DNA of 64,000 nucleotides from Rhodobiaceae bacterium. Its GTDB lineage: Bacteria; Pseudomonadota; Alphaproteobacteria; Rhizobiales; Tepidamorphaceae. The stretch lies in assembly GCA_020637855.1 (NCBI GenBank), contig JACKJR010000004.1:186001-250000 (forward strand), read 5' to 3'. The translations under genes and the position numbers were made by a program. This document shows, piece after piece, positions 31,398 to 41,074 of the stretch. The notes under the pieces were generated by a model. The model ran no database searches and had not been told where the DNA came from. It saw only the letters and a program-made list of their open reading frames with translations. Every line of letters begins with the position of its first letter. The first letter of the stretch is position 1.

Positions 31398-31685
31398 TCA
31401 TCCTCTGAGCGTGGGGTAATCCCATGTGGGCGCGAGGCGCAGCCGCGCCGCATGCAGATATTCGCGATAATCGCTGCGCATGGGCGTCACAAGCTGGCGT
31501 TCCAGGTCGGCGAGCAAACCATGGAGCACGGCGCATTCCGCCGTGCTTTCGAAACAGTCGCTGCCGGGCGTGGAGGCCTCGCCGTCCTCACACCATCGCG
31601 ACAAAACATCGAACAGGACGAGCGCTTCGTCCGCGCTCAGATGGATGGCGGCGTCTTCAGGGGGAAAGGGCTTTTTGCTTGTCAT
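31398..31685 (-). CDS. Small conserved-looking protein of unknown function
   Basis: The product is 95 aa and lies antisense between rbfA and truB, filling the gap. It is probably a real gene: it fits the space exactly, has a start Met, and its composition is that of a soluble helical protein (LSADEALVLFDVLSRWCEDG, ECAVLHGLLADLERQLV), unlike the Arg/Ser-rich shadow translations around it. I recall similar short proteins at this spot in other Rhizobiales, but cannot verify this here. There is no signal peptide, membrane helix or recognisable motif. Function unknown. Confidence 0.65.
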   Translation of the reverse strand: MTSKKPFPPEDAAIHLSADEALVLFDVLSRWCEDGEASTPGSDCFESTAECAVLHGLLADLERQLVTPMRSDYREYLHAARLRLAPTWDYPTLRG

Positions 31686-31776
31686 GACGCGATATCTGCA
31701 TCAGCTACCGGCTCTCTGCAACAAGGTGCTAACCTGACGCGCCGATCTTCCTCGTCACGATCGGGAAACTGCGACC

Positions 31777-32694
31777 ATGGCCAGAAAACGCCGCAAGGCC
31801 ACCGTTCACGGTTGGATCGCGCTCGACAAGCCGCTGGGGCTTTCGTCGAATGCCGCGCTTTCGCGCCTGAAGCGGTTGTTTGATTGTCCCAAGGCCGGTC
31901 ATGCCGGCACGCTAGATCCGCTGGCGACCGGCATGCTGCCCGTCGCTTTTGGCGAGGCGACAAAAACGGTTCCCTTCATCGTCGATACCCGCAAGACCTA
32001 CCGTTTCGAGGCTGTCTGGGGTGCACGCACCAGCACCGACGATTTGGAAGGCGAGATAGTCGCAGCCTCGGACAAACGCCCGGCATTGCCGCAGATCGAT
32101 GCGGTCCTGCCCGCATTCACAGGAACGATCAGGCAGGTGCCGCCGCAGTATTCCGCGATCAAGATCGGCGGCGAGCGCGCCTACGCGCTTGCGCGCGGTG
32201 GAGAAGATGTCGAGATACCCGAGCGCGAAGTCGATGTCTTCAGCTTGCGGCGTGTCGGCGGTGACGCTCTGGAGGAACGCACCCTCTTCGAATGCGATTG
32301 CGGCAAGGGCACCTATATCCGGGCGCTTGCCCGCGATATCGGTGAGGCGCTTGGGTGCCATGCTCACGTCGGAATGCTGCGCCGCTTGCGTGTCGGCCCG
32401 TTTCTGGAAACCGATATGGTGACGCTTGAGGAGATCGAGGCGGCAGCTGATGATGGACCCGATGAGCTCGCGCGCCTTGTGAAGCCGCTGGACAGCGCAT
32501 TGACGGACATGCCTTGCGTCAATGTCAGCCTTGATGACGCTGCAACGATTGCCCGCGGGCAACCGGTCTTGCTGCGCGGGCGCGATGCGCCGGTCATCCA
32601 TGGCAATGTCTGTGTCATGTGCGAAGGGCGGGCAATCGCGATTGGCGAAGGCAATGGTGGTCTGATTCACCCCCGGCGGGTGTTCCAGTACTGA
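31777..32694 (+). CDS. truB: tRNA pseudouridine-55 synthase TruB
   Basis: The product is 305 aa. TruB makes the pseudouridine of the T-loop in tRNAs and acts as a tRNA chaperone. The N-terminal part shows GWIALDKPLGLSSNAAL and the catalytic Asp in GHAGTLDPLATGMLP. YRFEAVWGARTSTDDLEGEI and the QVPPQYSAIKIGGERAYALAR stretch (about residues 115-135) follow. The C-terminal region is PUA-like. It is followed by rpsO and pnp, the usual order. Confidence 0.96.
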   Translation: MARKRRKATVHGWIALDKPLGLSSNAALSRLKRLFDCPKAGHAGTLDPLATGMLPVAFGEATKTVPFIVDTRKTYRFEAVWGARTSTDDLEGEIVAASDKRPALPQIDAVLPAFTGTIRQVPPQYSAIKIGGERAYALARGGEDVEIPEREVDVFSLRRVGGDALEERTLFECDCGKGTYIRALARDIGEALGCHAHVGMLRRLRVGPFLETDMVTLEEIEAAADDGPDELARLVKPLDSALTDMPCVNVSLDDAATIARGQPVLLRGRDAPVIHGNVCVMCEGRAIAIGEGNGGLIHPRRVFQY

Positions 32695-32928
32695 CCCCGG
32701 TCGTTGCCCCGATATTGCCACTGGCCAAACGGGGAAAAATCGGTCATAAGGGCGCCGCGTTCGCATCCCCGGCATGTGGGATGTGCCGTGCGACCGTGCT
32801 GGACGACATCCCGGCATGCGCCGCAGCCAGCGGCCCTGAAACGCCACAGACCCGGTCATGACAGAGATCTGCATGCCCGCCAGACGGTGGAACAGGGCCC
32901 GTTCACGTGTTTTTGGAAAGGAAAGTCG
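32695..32928 (+). promoter_or_regulatory. truB-rpsO intergenic region
   Basis: This 234-nt gap should contain the rpsO promoter and the leader to which S15 may bind for autoregulation. A CCCCG/CGGGG pair (about 32709-32736) could form a weak stem after truB. The strong ribosome site GGAAAGGAAAG precedes rpsO. I cannot identify the S15-binding fold by eye. Confidence 0.3.
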
Positions 32929-33198
32929 ATGTCGATTACTGCTGAACGCAAGGCTGAGCTGATCAAGGAGTACGCCAAGACGTCTGGCGATACCGGTTCG
33001 GCTGAAGTGCAGGTTGCGATCCTCTCGGAACGCATTTCCAACCTGACCGAACACTTCAAGTCCCACAAGAAGGACAACCACTCGCGCCGCGGCCTTCTCA
33101 AGATGGTCTCGCAGCGCCGCCAGCTTCTCGATTATGTCCGCAAGAAGGACGAGGAGCGTTACAAGGACCTGATCGGCCGACTTGGACTGCGTCGCTAA
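32929..33198 (+). CDS. rpsO: 30S ribosomal protein S15
   Basis: The product is 89 aa from the ATG at 32929; the open frame upstream to 32704 is not S15. S15 binds 16S rRNA early in 30S assembly. The whole family pattern is present: KAELIKEYAKTSGDTGSAEV, QVAILSERISNLTEHFKSHK, KDNHSRRGLLKMVSQRR and YKDLIGRLGLRR. It is followed by pnp, as in most proteobacteria. Confidence 0.98.
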   Translation: MSITAERKAELIKEYAKTSGDTGSAEVQVAILSERISNLTEHFKSHKKDNHSRRGLLKMVSQRRQLLDYVRKKDEERYKDLIGRLGLRR

Positions 33199-33229
33199 GG
33201 CGCGGCGAAAGCCGATCTGAGAATTCGCC

Positions 33230-33259
33230 GGCGCGGCGGCGGTTTCCGTCGCCTGCGCC
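33230..33259 (+). promoter_or_regulatory. Strong stem-loop between rpsO and pnp
   Basis: GGCGC plus GGCGGCGG (33230-33242) pairs with CCGTCGCC plus GCGCC (33246-33259), with a TTT loop, one G-U pair and one bulged T. It gives a stem of about 13 bp and is not followed by a T-run. The position recalls the processing hairpin upstream of pnp in E. coli. Confidence 0.5.
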
Positions 33260-33436
33260 AGATTCCCCGACGCGCAGAGCGCCATGGGGGGATCGCCGGG
33301 CGCTTCGATCCCGAAAATAACGAAGCGTCCGGCCGTCTTGCCCATGGCTCACTGTGCAGCGCCGATTTGTTAATCGCCGTGCCGGATCGTCCGGTGCGGG
33401 ATTCGGCGCACACTCAATGGAGCTTGAAAGAGCAAG

Positions 33437-35563
<2,127 letters not shown>

Positions 35564-35602
35564 TCCGGCAGCTGCCGTGAGAACGGTGGCGTCGTGACCT
35601 GA

Positions 35603-35648
35603 GCATATCCCAGGAAAAGTGGGAACCGGTTTTCCGTCCGGGATATGC
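35603..35648. repeat. Rhizobial intergenic palindrome
   Basis: The outer arms GCATATCCC (35603-35611) and GGGATATGC (35640-35648) are perfect inverses; the inner arms GGAAAA (35613-35618) and TTTTCC (35630-35635) also pair. The core GGAAAAGTGGGAACCGGTTT is a motif I recognise from the many dispersed palindromes in Rhizobium- and Mesorhizobium-type genomes. Confidence 0.75.
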
Positions 35649-35662
35649 GGCTAGATAAGCGC

Positions 35663-35701
35663 AGGTTCAGGAAAAGTTGCAGACTTTTCCGCCCGGAACC
35701 T
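35663..35701. repeat. Second intergenic palindrome
   Basis: The outer arms AGGTTC/GAACCT enclose a perfect 8-bp inner pair, GGAAAAGT (35670-35677) and ACTTTTCC (35683-35690), with loop TGCAG. It shares the GGAAAAGT arm with the neighbouring palindrome at 35603. Confidence 0.65.
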
Positions 35702-35711
35702 AAGGCAAGCT

Positions 35712-35745
35712 AAAAAGGGCGGCTTAACAGCCGCCCTTTTCTTTT
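35712..35745. terminator. Bidirectional rho-independent terminator of pnp and cspA
   Basis: The stem GGGCGGCT (35717-35724), loop TAAC, AGCCGCCC (35729-35736) is flanked by AAAAA on the left and TTTTCTTTT on the right, so it works on either strand. It sits between the converging pnp and cspA genes and is the clearest terminator in the window. Confidence 0.93.
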
Positions 35746-35775
35746 CCGATGGAGGTCGGAACAAGCCGAAGCTCG

Positions 35776-35988
35776 TCAGCCCGCGATCGCCAGGTCGGTT
35801 GCCGCCGACTTGCCGGTCTTGGGGTCTTCGCGGATTTCGAAGGTCACGACCTGACCTTCGTCGAGGCCGTTGAGGCCCGAACGCTGCACTGCGCTGATAT
35901 GGACGAAAACGTCCTTGCCGCCGCTTTCGGGCTGGATGAAGCCGTAGCCCTTCTGCGTGTTGAACCACTTGACGGTTCCGGTAGCCAT
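35776..35988 (-). CDS. cspA: Cold-shock domain protein (CspA family)
   Basis: The product is 70 aa, a single cold-shock domain that binds single-stranded RNA and DNA. MATGTVKWFNTQKGYGFIQP holds RNP1 (KGYGFI), and VFVHISAV holds RNP2. The ribosome site GAAGGA lies about 10 nt before the ATG. The next gene upstream on this strand is polA, 424 nt away, leaving room for a long 5' leader as is typical for cold-shock genes. Which paralogue of the family this is cannot be decided. Confidence 0.95.
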   Translation of the reverse strand: MATGTVKWFNTQKGYGFIQPESGGKDVFVHISAVQRSGLNGLDEGQVVTFEIREDPKTGKSAATDLAIAG

Positions 35989-36412
35989 GACTTGGTAGTC
36001 CTTCTCAAGATTTTGATACGTCTATGCGCCCCGGGCCTTGGGCCAAGAGCGCGGGTCTCATCGAGTATTGGAAAAGGGTCGTCGGCAGTGCACGTTCTTG
36101 TCGCGCGCGTCGGGCACGTCGTCCGGCCAATCGTCGATTGGCGAACTATGTGCAAATATTTTTGACGCTGGCAAGACACCTTGCACGCTGCGGAAAGAAA
36201 GCTTTCGTCATTGCGCCATCTACGGCCTGCCGATATTCACCGGCGCCATTTGAGTGCGCATGGGTGTGTTCTCTAGCAAATGGAGTACTGGATTCCGGCT
36301 TCCGCCGGAATGACGTCGAGGACGTGGCGCCGACATCACAACACATTCACCGTCATTCCGGCGGAAGCCGGAATCCAGTTCTTGAGGCACGGAAGTGCGT
36401 ACAAATTCAGGA
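35989..36412. promoter_or_regulatory. polA-cspA intergenic region: cspA leader and promoter plus REP-like pair
   Basis: This 424-nt gap has two parts. Next to polA lies the inverted pair of REP-like repeats (36287-36379). Next to cspA lies a candidate minus-strand promoter: TTGCCA (36169-36174) and CATAGT (36145-36150) with an 18-nt spacer rich in A/T. An 8-bp inverted repeat GCCAATCG-T-CGATTGGC (36126-36142) covers the predicted start point. This would give cspA a 5' leader of about 150 nt. No gene is supported here. Confidence 0.4.
36287..36379. repeat. Pair of REP-like elements in inverted orientation
   Basis: The 29 bases at 36287-36315 are repeated as an exact reverse complement at 36351-36379, with 35 nt between. 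Each arm is itself palindromic (ATTCCGGC-TTCC-GCCGGAAT). This is the layout of a REP doublet (BIME-like). The pair starts 34 nt after the polA stop on the minus strand. Confidence 0.85.
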
Positions 36413-39364
36413 CTAATGCGCCTCGTCCCAGTTGTCCGCAGCGCGGGCATCGACCTGCAGCGGGACGGATAGCTGTATCGCCGGCAGGGTTGCGTTTTCC
36501 ATCACCTCGCGCACGACGGGAAGCGTCGCCTCCACCTCGTCCTCGGGCACTTCGAAGATCAGTTCGTCGTGCACCTGCAGCAGCATGCGGGCTGACAGTT
36601 TCGCCTCGGTAAGCGCGCCTTCCATGCGCACCATGGCGCGACGGATGATGTCGGCGGCAGACCCCTGGATCGGCGCGTTGATGGCCGCGCGTTCGAAGAA
36701 GGCGCGCTCTGACGGGTGCCCCTTGGTGATGTTGGGGTAGTGGCATTTGCGCTTAAAGATCGTCTCGACATATTCGTGTTCGCGCGCGAAGGCCTTGGTG
36801 GAATCCATATAGTCGCGGATGCCGGGGAAGCGCTCGAAATAGGCCTTGATGTAACTTGCCGCCTCTTCGCGCGGGATCGAAAGCTGGTTGGCGAGACCGA
36901 AAGCGGAAATGCCGTAGATGATGCCGAAATTGATCGCCTTGGCGCGGCGGCGCACCATCGGGTCCATGCCTTCGATGGGGGTGTTGAACATTTCCGACGC
37001 CGTCATGGCGTGAATATCCAAGCCATCGGCGAAAGCCTGCTTCAGTTGCGGAATATCGGCGATATGGGCGAGCACCCTGAGTTCGATCTGGCTGTAGTCG
37101 GCGGAAACCAGCTTGAACCCCTTCTCCGGCACGAAGGCCTGGCGGATGCGCCGGCCTTCTTCGGTGCGCACGGGAATGTTCTGCAGGTTCGGGTCCGATG
37201 ACGACAGGCGGCCCGTTGTCGTCGCCGCCATCGAATAGGATGTGTGGACGCGGTGCGTCTGTGGGTTGATGTAGCCCGGCAGCGCATCGGTGTAGGTGCT
37301 TTTCAGCTTCTGCAGGCTGCGCCAGTCGAGGATGCGCCGCGGCAGTTCGTGACCTTCGGCGGCAAGGTCCTCCAGCACGCTTGCCCCTGTCGTCCATGCG
37401 CCGGTCTTGGTTTTCTTGGCGCCGGGCAGGCCGAGCTTGCCGAACAGGATCTCCGACAGTTGCTTCGGCGAGCCGATGGTGAATTTTTCCCCCGCCAGCA
37501 CGTAGATGTCGTCTTCTATTCCCGCCATCTTCTGCGCGAACTCCGCAGACAGCCGCGCCAGCATCGCCCGGTCGACGGCAACGCCGCGCGCCTCCATGCG
37601 CACCAGCACCGGCATCAGGGAGCGTTCCAGCGTTTCGTAGACCGTGGTCATGCGCTCGGCCACGAGGCGCGGTTTCAGCATATGCCACAGCCGCAGCGTC
37701 ACGTCGGCGTCTTCCGCCGCATAGGCCGTCGCCTTGTCGAGCGGCACCTGATCGAAGGTCAGCTTGTTGCGGCCGGTGCCCGTTACGTCCGAAAAGGCGA
37801 TCGGCTTGTGCCCCAGCCACCTCTCCGACAGCGCGTCCATACCCTGTCCGCCACGGCCCGCATCGAGCACGTAGGAGATCAGCATGGTGTCGTCGATTGA
37901 CTGTAGCGCGATGCCGTAGCGGCTGAGAACCAGCGCATCGTATTTCAGGTTCTGGCCGATTTTCAGGACGGACTTGGCCTCAAACAGCGGTTTCAGGGTC
38001 GAAATTGCGTCTTTCAGATCGATCTGGTTAAGCGTTTCGCCTCCGAAATCAAGCCCGTCGCTGGCCCGGTGTGCAAGCGGGATATAGCAGGCCTTGCCGG
38101 GCTGGAGCGCCAGCGAAACGCCGACCAGATTGGCCTGCATCGCGTCGAGCGAATCGGTTTCGGTGTCGACGGCGACGTAACCCTGCTCGAAAGCGTCCGC
38201 GACCCAGCGCTCAAGTGCGTCCTTGTGGGTGACGGTCTCGTATTTATCGGTGTCGATGGGCGGGTCGCGCATCGCCTGTGCTTGGCTCGCGGCAAACGCT
38301 TGTGGAGTATGCCCGTTGGCAAGGCTTGTCTCGCCTGAAGAATCGGAATCGGTGCCGCTGCCCGATGCCGGAGCGGGATCGTCGTCGGCTCCGTTGCCCT
38401 CGGCTGCGTGCCAGTGCTTGATCTCGACGCTGCCCGCATCGATGGCGCTTGCGTCGGCTTCCATGGCTTCCGCGACACGGCGCGTAATGGTGGTAAATTC
38501 CATCACCTTGAGAAAGGCGATCAGCTTTGCGGCATCGGGATCGCGCATGCCGAAATCAGTCACCGGCACTTCGACCGGAACATCGGTTTTCAGCTCCGCA
38601 AGCCGCCGCGAGACGCGCGCCTGCTCGGCAAACTCGATCAGGTTTTCGCGGCGCTTGTTCTGTTTGATCTCACCGGCGCGCTCCAGCAGTGCTTCCAGAT
38701 CACCATATTCCTCGATCAGCTGCGCGGCGGTCTTGATGCCGATGCCGGGAACGCCGGGGATGTTGTCGGTGGAATCTCCCGCCAGCGCCTGCACGTCGAC
38801 CACCTTTGCTGGCGGCACGCCGAATTTCTCGACCACCTCACCTGCGGCGATGCGCTTGTCCTTCATCGTGTCGTACATGATCACGTTGTCGGAGACGATC
38901 TGCATCAGGTCCTTGTCGGAGGCGATGATGGTGACCTTCGCGCCGGCTGCTTCCGCCTGCCGCGCATAGGTCGCGATCAGGTCGTCGGCCTCGTAGCCTT
39001 CCTGCTCGACGCAAGGCACATTGAAAGCCTCGACCGCCTGGCGGATCAGTCCGAACTGGGGCCTCAAGTCCTCCGGCGGGTCAGGCCGGTGCGCCTTGTA
39101 GTCGGGGTAGAAATCGTTGCGGAAGCTCTTGCCCGAATAATCGAAGATCACCGCGAGATGCGTCGGCTCGATGTCATCGACGCTGTCGCGCATCAGCCGC
39201 CACATCATGTTGCAGAAGCCGGCCACCGCGCCGACCGGCAAGCCGTCCGACTTGCGCGTCAGGGGCGGCAGCGCGTGATAGGCGCGGAAGATGTAGGAGG
39301 AGCCGTCGACGAGAACGAGCTCATCTCCAGCTTTTAGTGCAGGGGCAGAATCGGCTTTGTTCAT
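36413..39364 (-). CDS. polA: DNA polymerase I
   Basis: The product is 983 aa, with all three activities visible. The N-terminal 5'-nuclease domain (about 15-300) contains LVLVDGSSYIFRAYHALPP and PGVPGIGIKTAAQL. The middle 3'-5' exonuclease keeps its acidic residues in AVDTETDSLDA, so proofreading is probably intact. The polymerase domain has SADYSQIELRVLAHIAD (motif A), a helix O region (RRRAKAINFGIIYG) and HDELIFEVPEDE (motif C). A linker of about 60 residues around 310-370, rich in Ala, Ser and Asp, joins nuclease and exonuclease parts. It is transcribed after the acyltransferase gene with a 60-nt gap. Confidence 0.97.
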   Translation of the reverse strand: MNKADSAPALKAGDELVLVDGSSYIFRAYHALPPLTRKSDGLPVGAVAGFCNMMWRLMRDSVDDIEPTHLAVIFDYSGKSFRNDFYPDYKAHRPDPPEDLRPQFGLIRQAVEAFNVPCVEQEGYEADDLIATYARQAEAAGAKVTIIASDKDLMQIVSDNVIMYDTMKDKRIAAGEVVEKFGVPPAKVVDVQALAGDSTDNIPGVPGIGIKTAAQLIEEYGDLEALLERAGEIKQNKRRENLIEFAEQARVSRRLAELKTDVPVEVPVTDFGMRDPDAAKLIAFLKVMEFTTITRRVAEAMEADASAIDAGSVEIKHWHAAEGNGADDDPAPASGSGTDSDSSGETSLANGHTPQAFAASQAQAMRDPPIDTDKYETVTHKDALERWVADAFEQGYVAVDTETDSLDAMQANLVGVSLALQPGKACYIPLAHRASDGLDFGGETLNQIDLKDAISTLKPLFEAKSVLKIGQNLKYDALVLSRYGIALQSIDDTMLISYVLDAGRGGQGMDALSERWLGHKPIAFSDVTGTGRNKLTFDQVPLDKATAYAAEDADVTLRLWHMLKPRLVAERMTTVYETLERSLMPVLVRMEARGVAVDRAMLARLSAEFAQKMAGIEDDIYVLAGEKFTIGSPKQLSEILFGKLGLPGAKKTKTGAWTTGASVLEDLAAEGHELPRRILDWRSLQKLKSTYTDALPGYINPQTHRVHTSYSMAATTTGRLSSSDPNLQNIPVRTEEGRRIRQAFVPEKGFKLVSADYSQIELRVLAHIADIPQLKQAFADGLDIHAMTASEMFNTPIEGMDPMVRRRAKAINFGIIYGISAFGLANQLSIPREEAASYIKAYFERFPGIRDYMDSTKAFAREHEYVETIFKRKCHYPNITKGHPSERAFFERAAINAPIQGSAADIIRRAMVRMEGALTEAKLSARMLLQVHDELIFEVPEDEVEATLPVVREVMENATLPAIQLSVPLQVDARAADNWDEAH

Positions 39365-39424
39365 GGCGGGGACTATGCCCCGCCAAATCCGTGTTGGCGA
39401 CCCGCTTTGTCGTGAGCTTGCCGG

Positions 39425-40492
39425 TTATTCCGCAGGCGTCAGTGCGGCAGCCGGCGTTGCAGACTTACGCGGGCTTCCCGGCGGCACAATCCGCGCCCAT
39501 GCGGGCCGTGCGAACAGGAATTTCAGCGGCGTATTCTTCACCAGCGCCAATGCGACAAGCGGCGACAGCCACGCCGTCAGCGTCACGATGGCCGAGATGG
39601 TACCGACATCGGAGACGACATTGAACTTCAGCAGCAGCGACCGCATGGCAGCCATCGGCAGGAAGAAGGCGAGATAGATCGCAATCGATCGCGCACCCGC
39701 ATAGGCGAAGGCGCGGCCGGGAAGCGTTTTCGCGATCATCGAGGCAAAGACCGTGATGGCAATCGCGCCGGCGAAGCCGAGCGCAAGCCCGATGCCTGGC
39801 AAGGTCGAAATGCCTGTCTTCACGGCGAAGCCATTGGCGAATGCCCAGACGGCCAGACCGAGCGCGCCGAGCAGGGGCTTCTCCGCCGCCCCGCCGGCAA
39901 AGGCGAAGACATGCCGGGCGATGATGTGCCCGGTATAGAAATAGACGAAACGGGCGGCGAATTCGTCGATTACCATCCAGCCTGTCTGGATGTGCGTCAT
40001 TTCCAGCGCTGCTGCAGCGAGCCAGACAAGGATTGGCGAGACGCCGCGCAGCAGCTTGGTGATTACGAAGAAGATCGCCAGCAGATAGATGAACCACAGG
40101 ATGCCGAAAGGCTGGATCAGCGCTTCGGCGTAGGCGGTCACAAGGGCGGCCAGGTCGCCGTCATAGAGCGAGAAGAACTTGAAACCCATCTGGATCGCGA
40201 CCCAGAGCAGGTAAAAGTAAACAAAGTGCAGCACCTTGCGGTCGAGATAGAGCCGCCAGTCCGCATCGATCCGCGCTGACAGGAACAGCGCTGAAACGAG
40301 AAAGAAGTCCGGCATCCGGAAGGGGCGTGCAAAAGCTACGACGTCGCCGAGCCAGCCCTGCTGTCCCGATACTGCCTCGACGCCAAGCGTTGAGTGCATC
40401 ATTACGACAAGCAGGATGCAGATACCTTTGGCGGTATCGACCCAGGGAACGCGGTTGTCAGCGGAATTCACAAGAGACGACGGAGCCGTCAT
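39425..40492 (-). CDS. Acyltransferase-3 family membrane protein
   Basis: The product is 355 aa from the ATG at 40492, preceded by GGGAAGGA; an in-frame ATG at 40510 is less likely. It is a multi-pass membrane protein of the OatA/ExoZ/OafA type: VPWVDTAKGICILLVVMMHS is the N-terminal signature with the conserved His, and RPFRMPDFFLVSALFLS is the second. About ten hydrophobic segments follow. Family members O-acylate extracellular polysaccharides, Nod factors or lipids; the substrate here cannot be told. It may be co-transcribed with polA downstream. Confidence 0.88.
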   Translation of the reverse strand: MTAPSSLVNSADNRVPWVDTAKGICILLVVMMHSTLGVEAVSGQQGWLGDVVAFARPFRMPDFFLVSALFLSARIDADWRLYLDRKVLHFVYFYLLWVAIQMGFKFFSLYDGDLAALVTAYAEALIQPFGILWFIYLLAIFFVITKLLRGVSPILVWLAAAALEMTHIQTGWMVIDEFAARFVYFYTGHIIARHVFAFAGGAAEKPLLGALGLAVWAFANGFAVKTGISTLPGIGLALGFAGAIAITVFASMIAKTLPGRAFAYAGARSIAIYLAFFLPMAAMRSLLLKFNVVSDVGTISAIVTLTAWLSPLVALALVKNTPLKFLFARPAWARIVPPGSPRKSATPAAALTPAE

Positions 40493-40809
40493 GGGGTCCT
40501 TCCCGCGCATCGAATGCGCTCCAGCCTGTGCCGCATGCCCCCATCGGCGGTTTAATTTTCGCTGTCCGGATCTGTTGACCGAACCGATCGCATTTTACAG
40601 ATCAGCTCTTTCCAAGACCTTGCGGCAAATGGCGGAATTCCGGGGCATTCCGGTAACGTTCGGCTAACCATCGTGTGGCCGTGACCGGCTATGACATGCT
40701 GTGCGGGCGTGTTGGCAAACTGCGCCCTCGGTGATTGCTCAGGCTAAATTGTTCGGCTAGTGTCCGCCCCGCTTCGGCATGTCCGCCATGCCGCGCATCA
40801 TTGGCCTTG
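40493..40809 (+). promoter_or_regulatory. Intergenic region with candidate tRNA-Arg promoter
   Basis: No gene is visible in these 317 nt. A possible promoter for the tRNA lies at TTGCTC (40735-40740), 17-nt spacer, TAGTGT (40758-40763), about 46 nt before the tRNA. Each hexamer matches the sigma-70 consensus only partly. The acyltransferase promoter should also lie here on the minus strand, but I cannot place it. Confidence 0.35.
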
Positions 40810-40886
<77 letters not shown>

Positions 40887-41074
40887 TTGTTTCGCTCACG
40901 CAAAGCTTATTTCGTTCGCTTGTTCCGCGAGGGCGGCCTTTCGGCCGATCGCGCAGGCGCGCTCTTTGGCGCGCTACAGTCGAAGGTTCTCCTCCAAGGC
41001 GCGCCAATACTGCGTTCTAGCAATGCTTTATGCCGCCTGCTCATCCCGCAATGGCGGGCATGTGTCCAGGGTGA
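40887..41074. other. Gap after tRNA-Arg with GC-rich hairpins
   Basis: Two hairpins lie behind the tRNA: CGGCC-TTT-CGGCCG near 40935-40947 and GCGCGC-TCTTTG-GCGCGC (40957-40974). Neither is followed by a T-run. The ORFs that run through here are translations of tRNA and flanking DNA, not genes. Confidence 0.4.

Noticed and set aside
31912..33345. Minus-strand ORF of 477 codons over truB and rpsO
   Set aside because: It is opposite two certain genes, truB and rpsO, and its translation resembles no family.
36287..36379. Insertion sequence between polA and cspA
   Set aside because: There is an inverted pair but no transposase and only 35 nt inside; a REP doublet explains it better.
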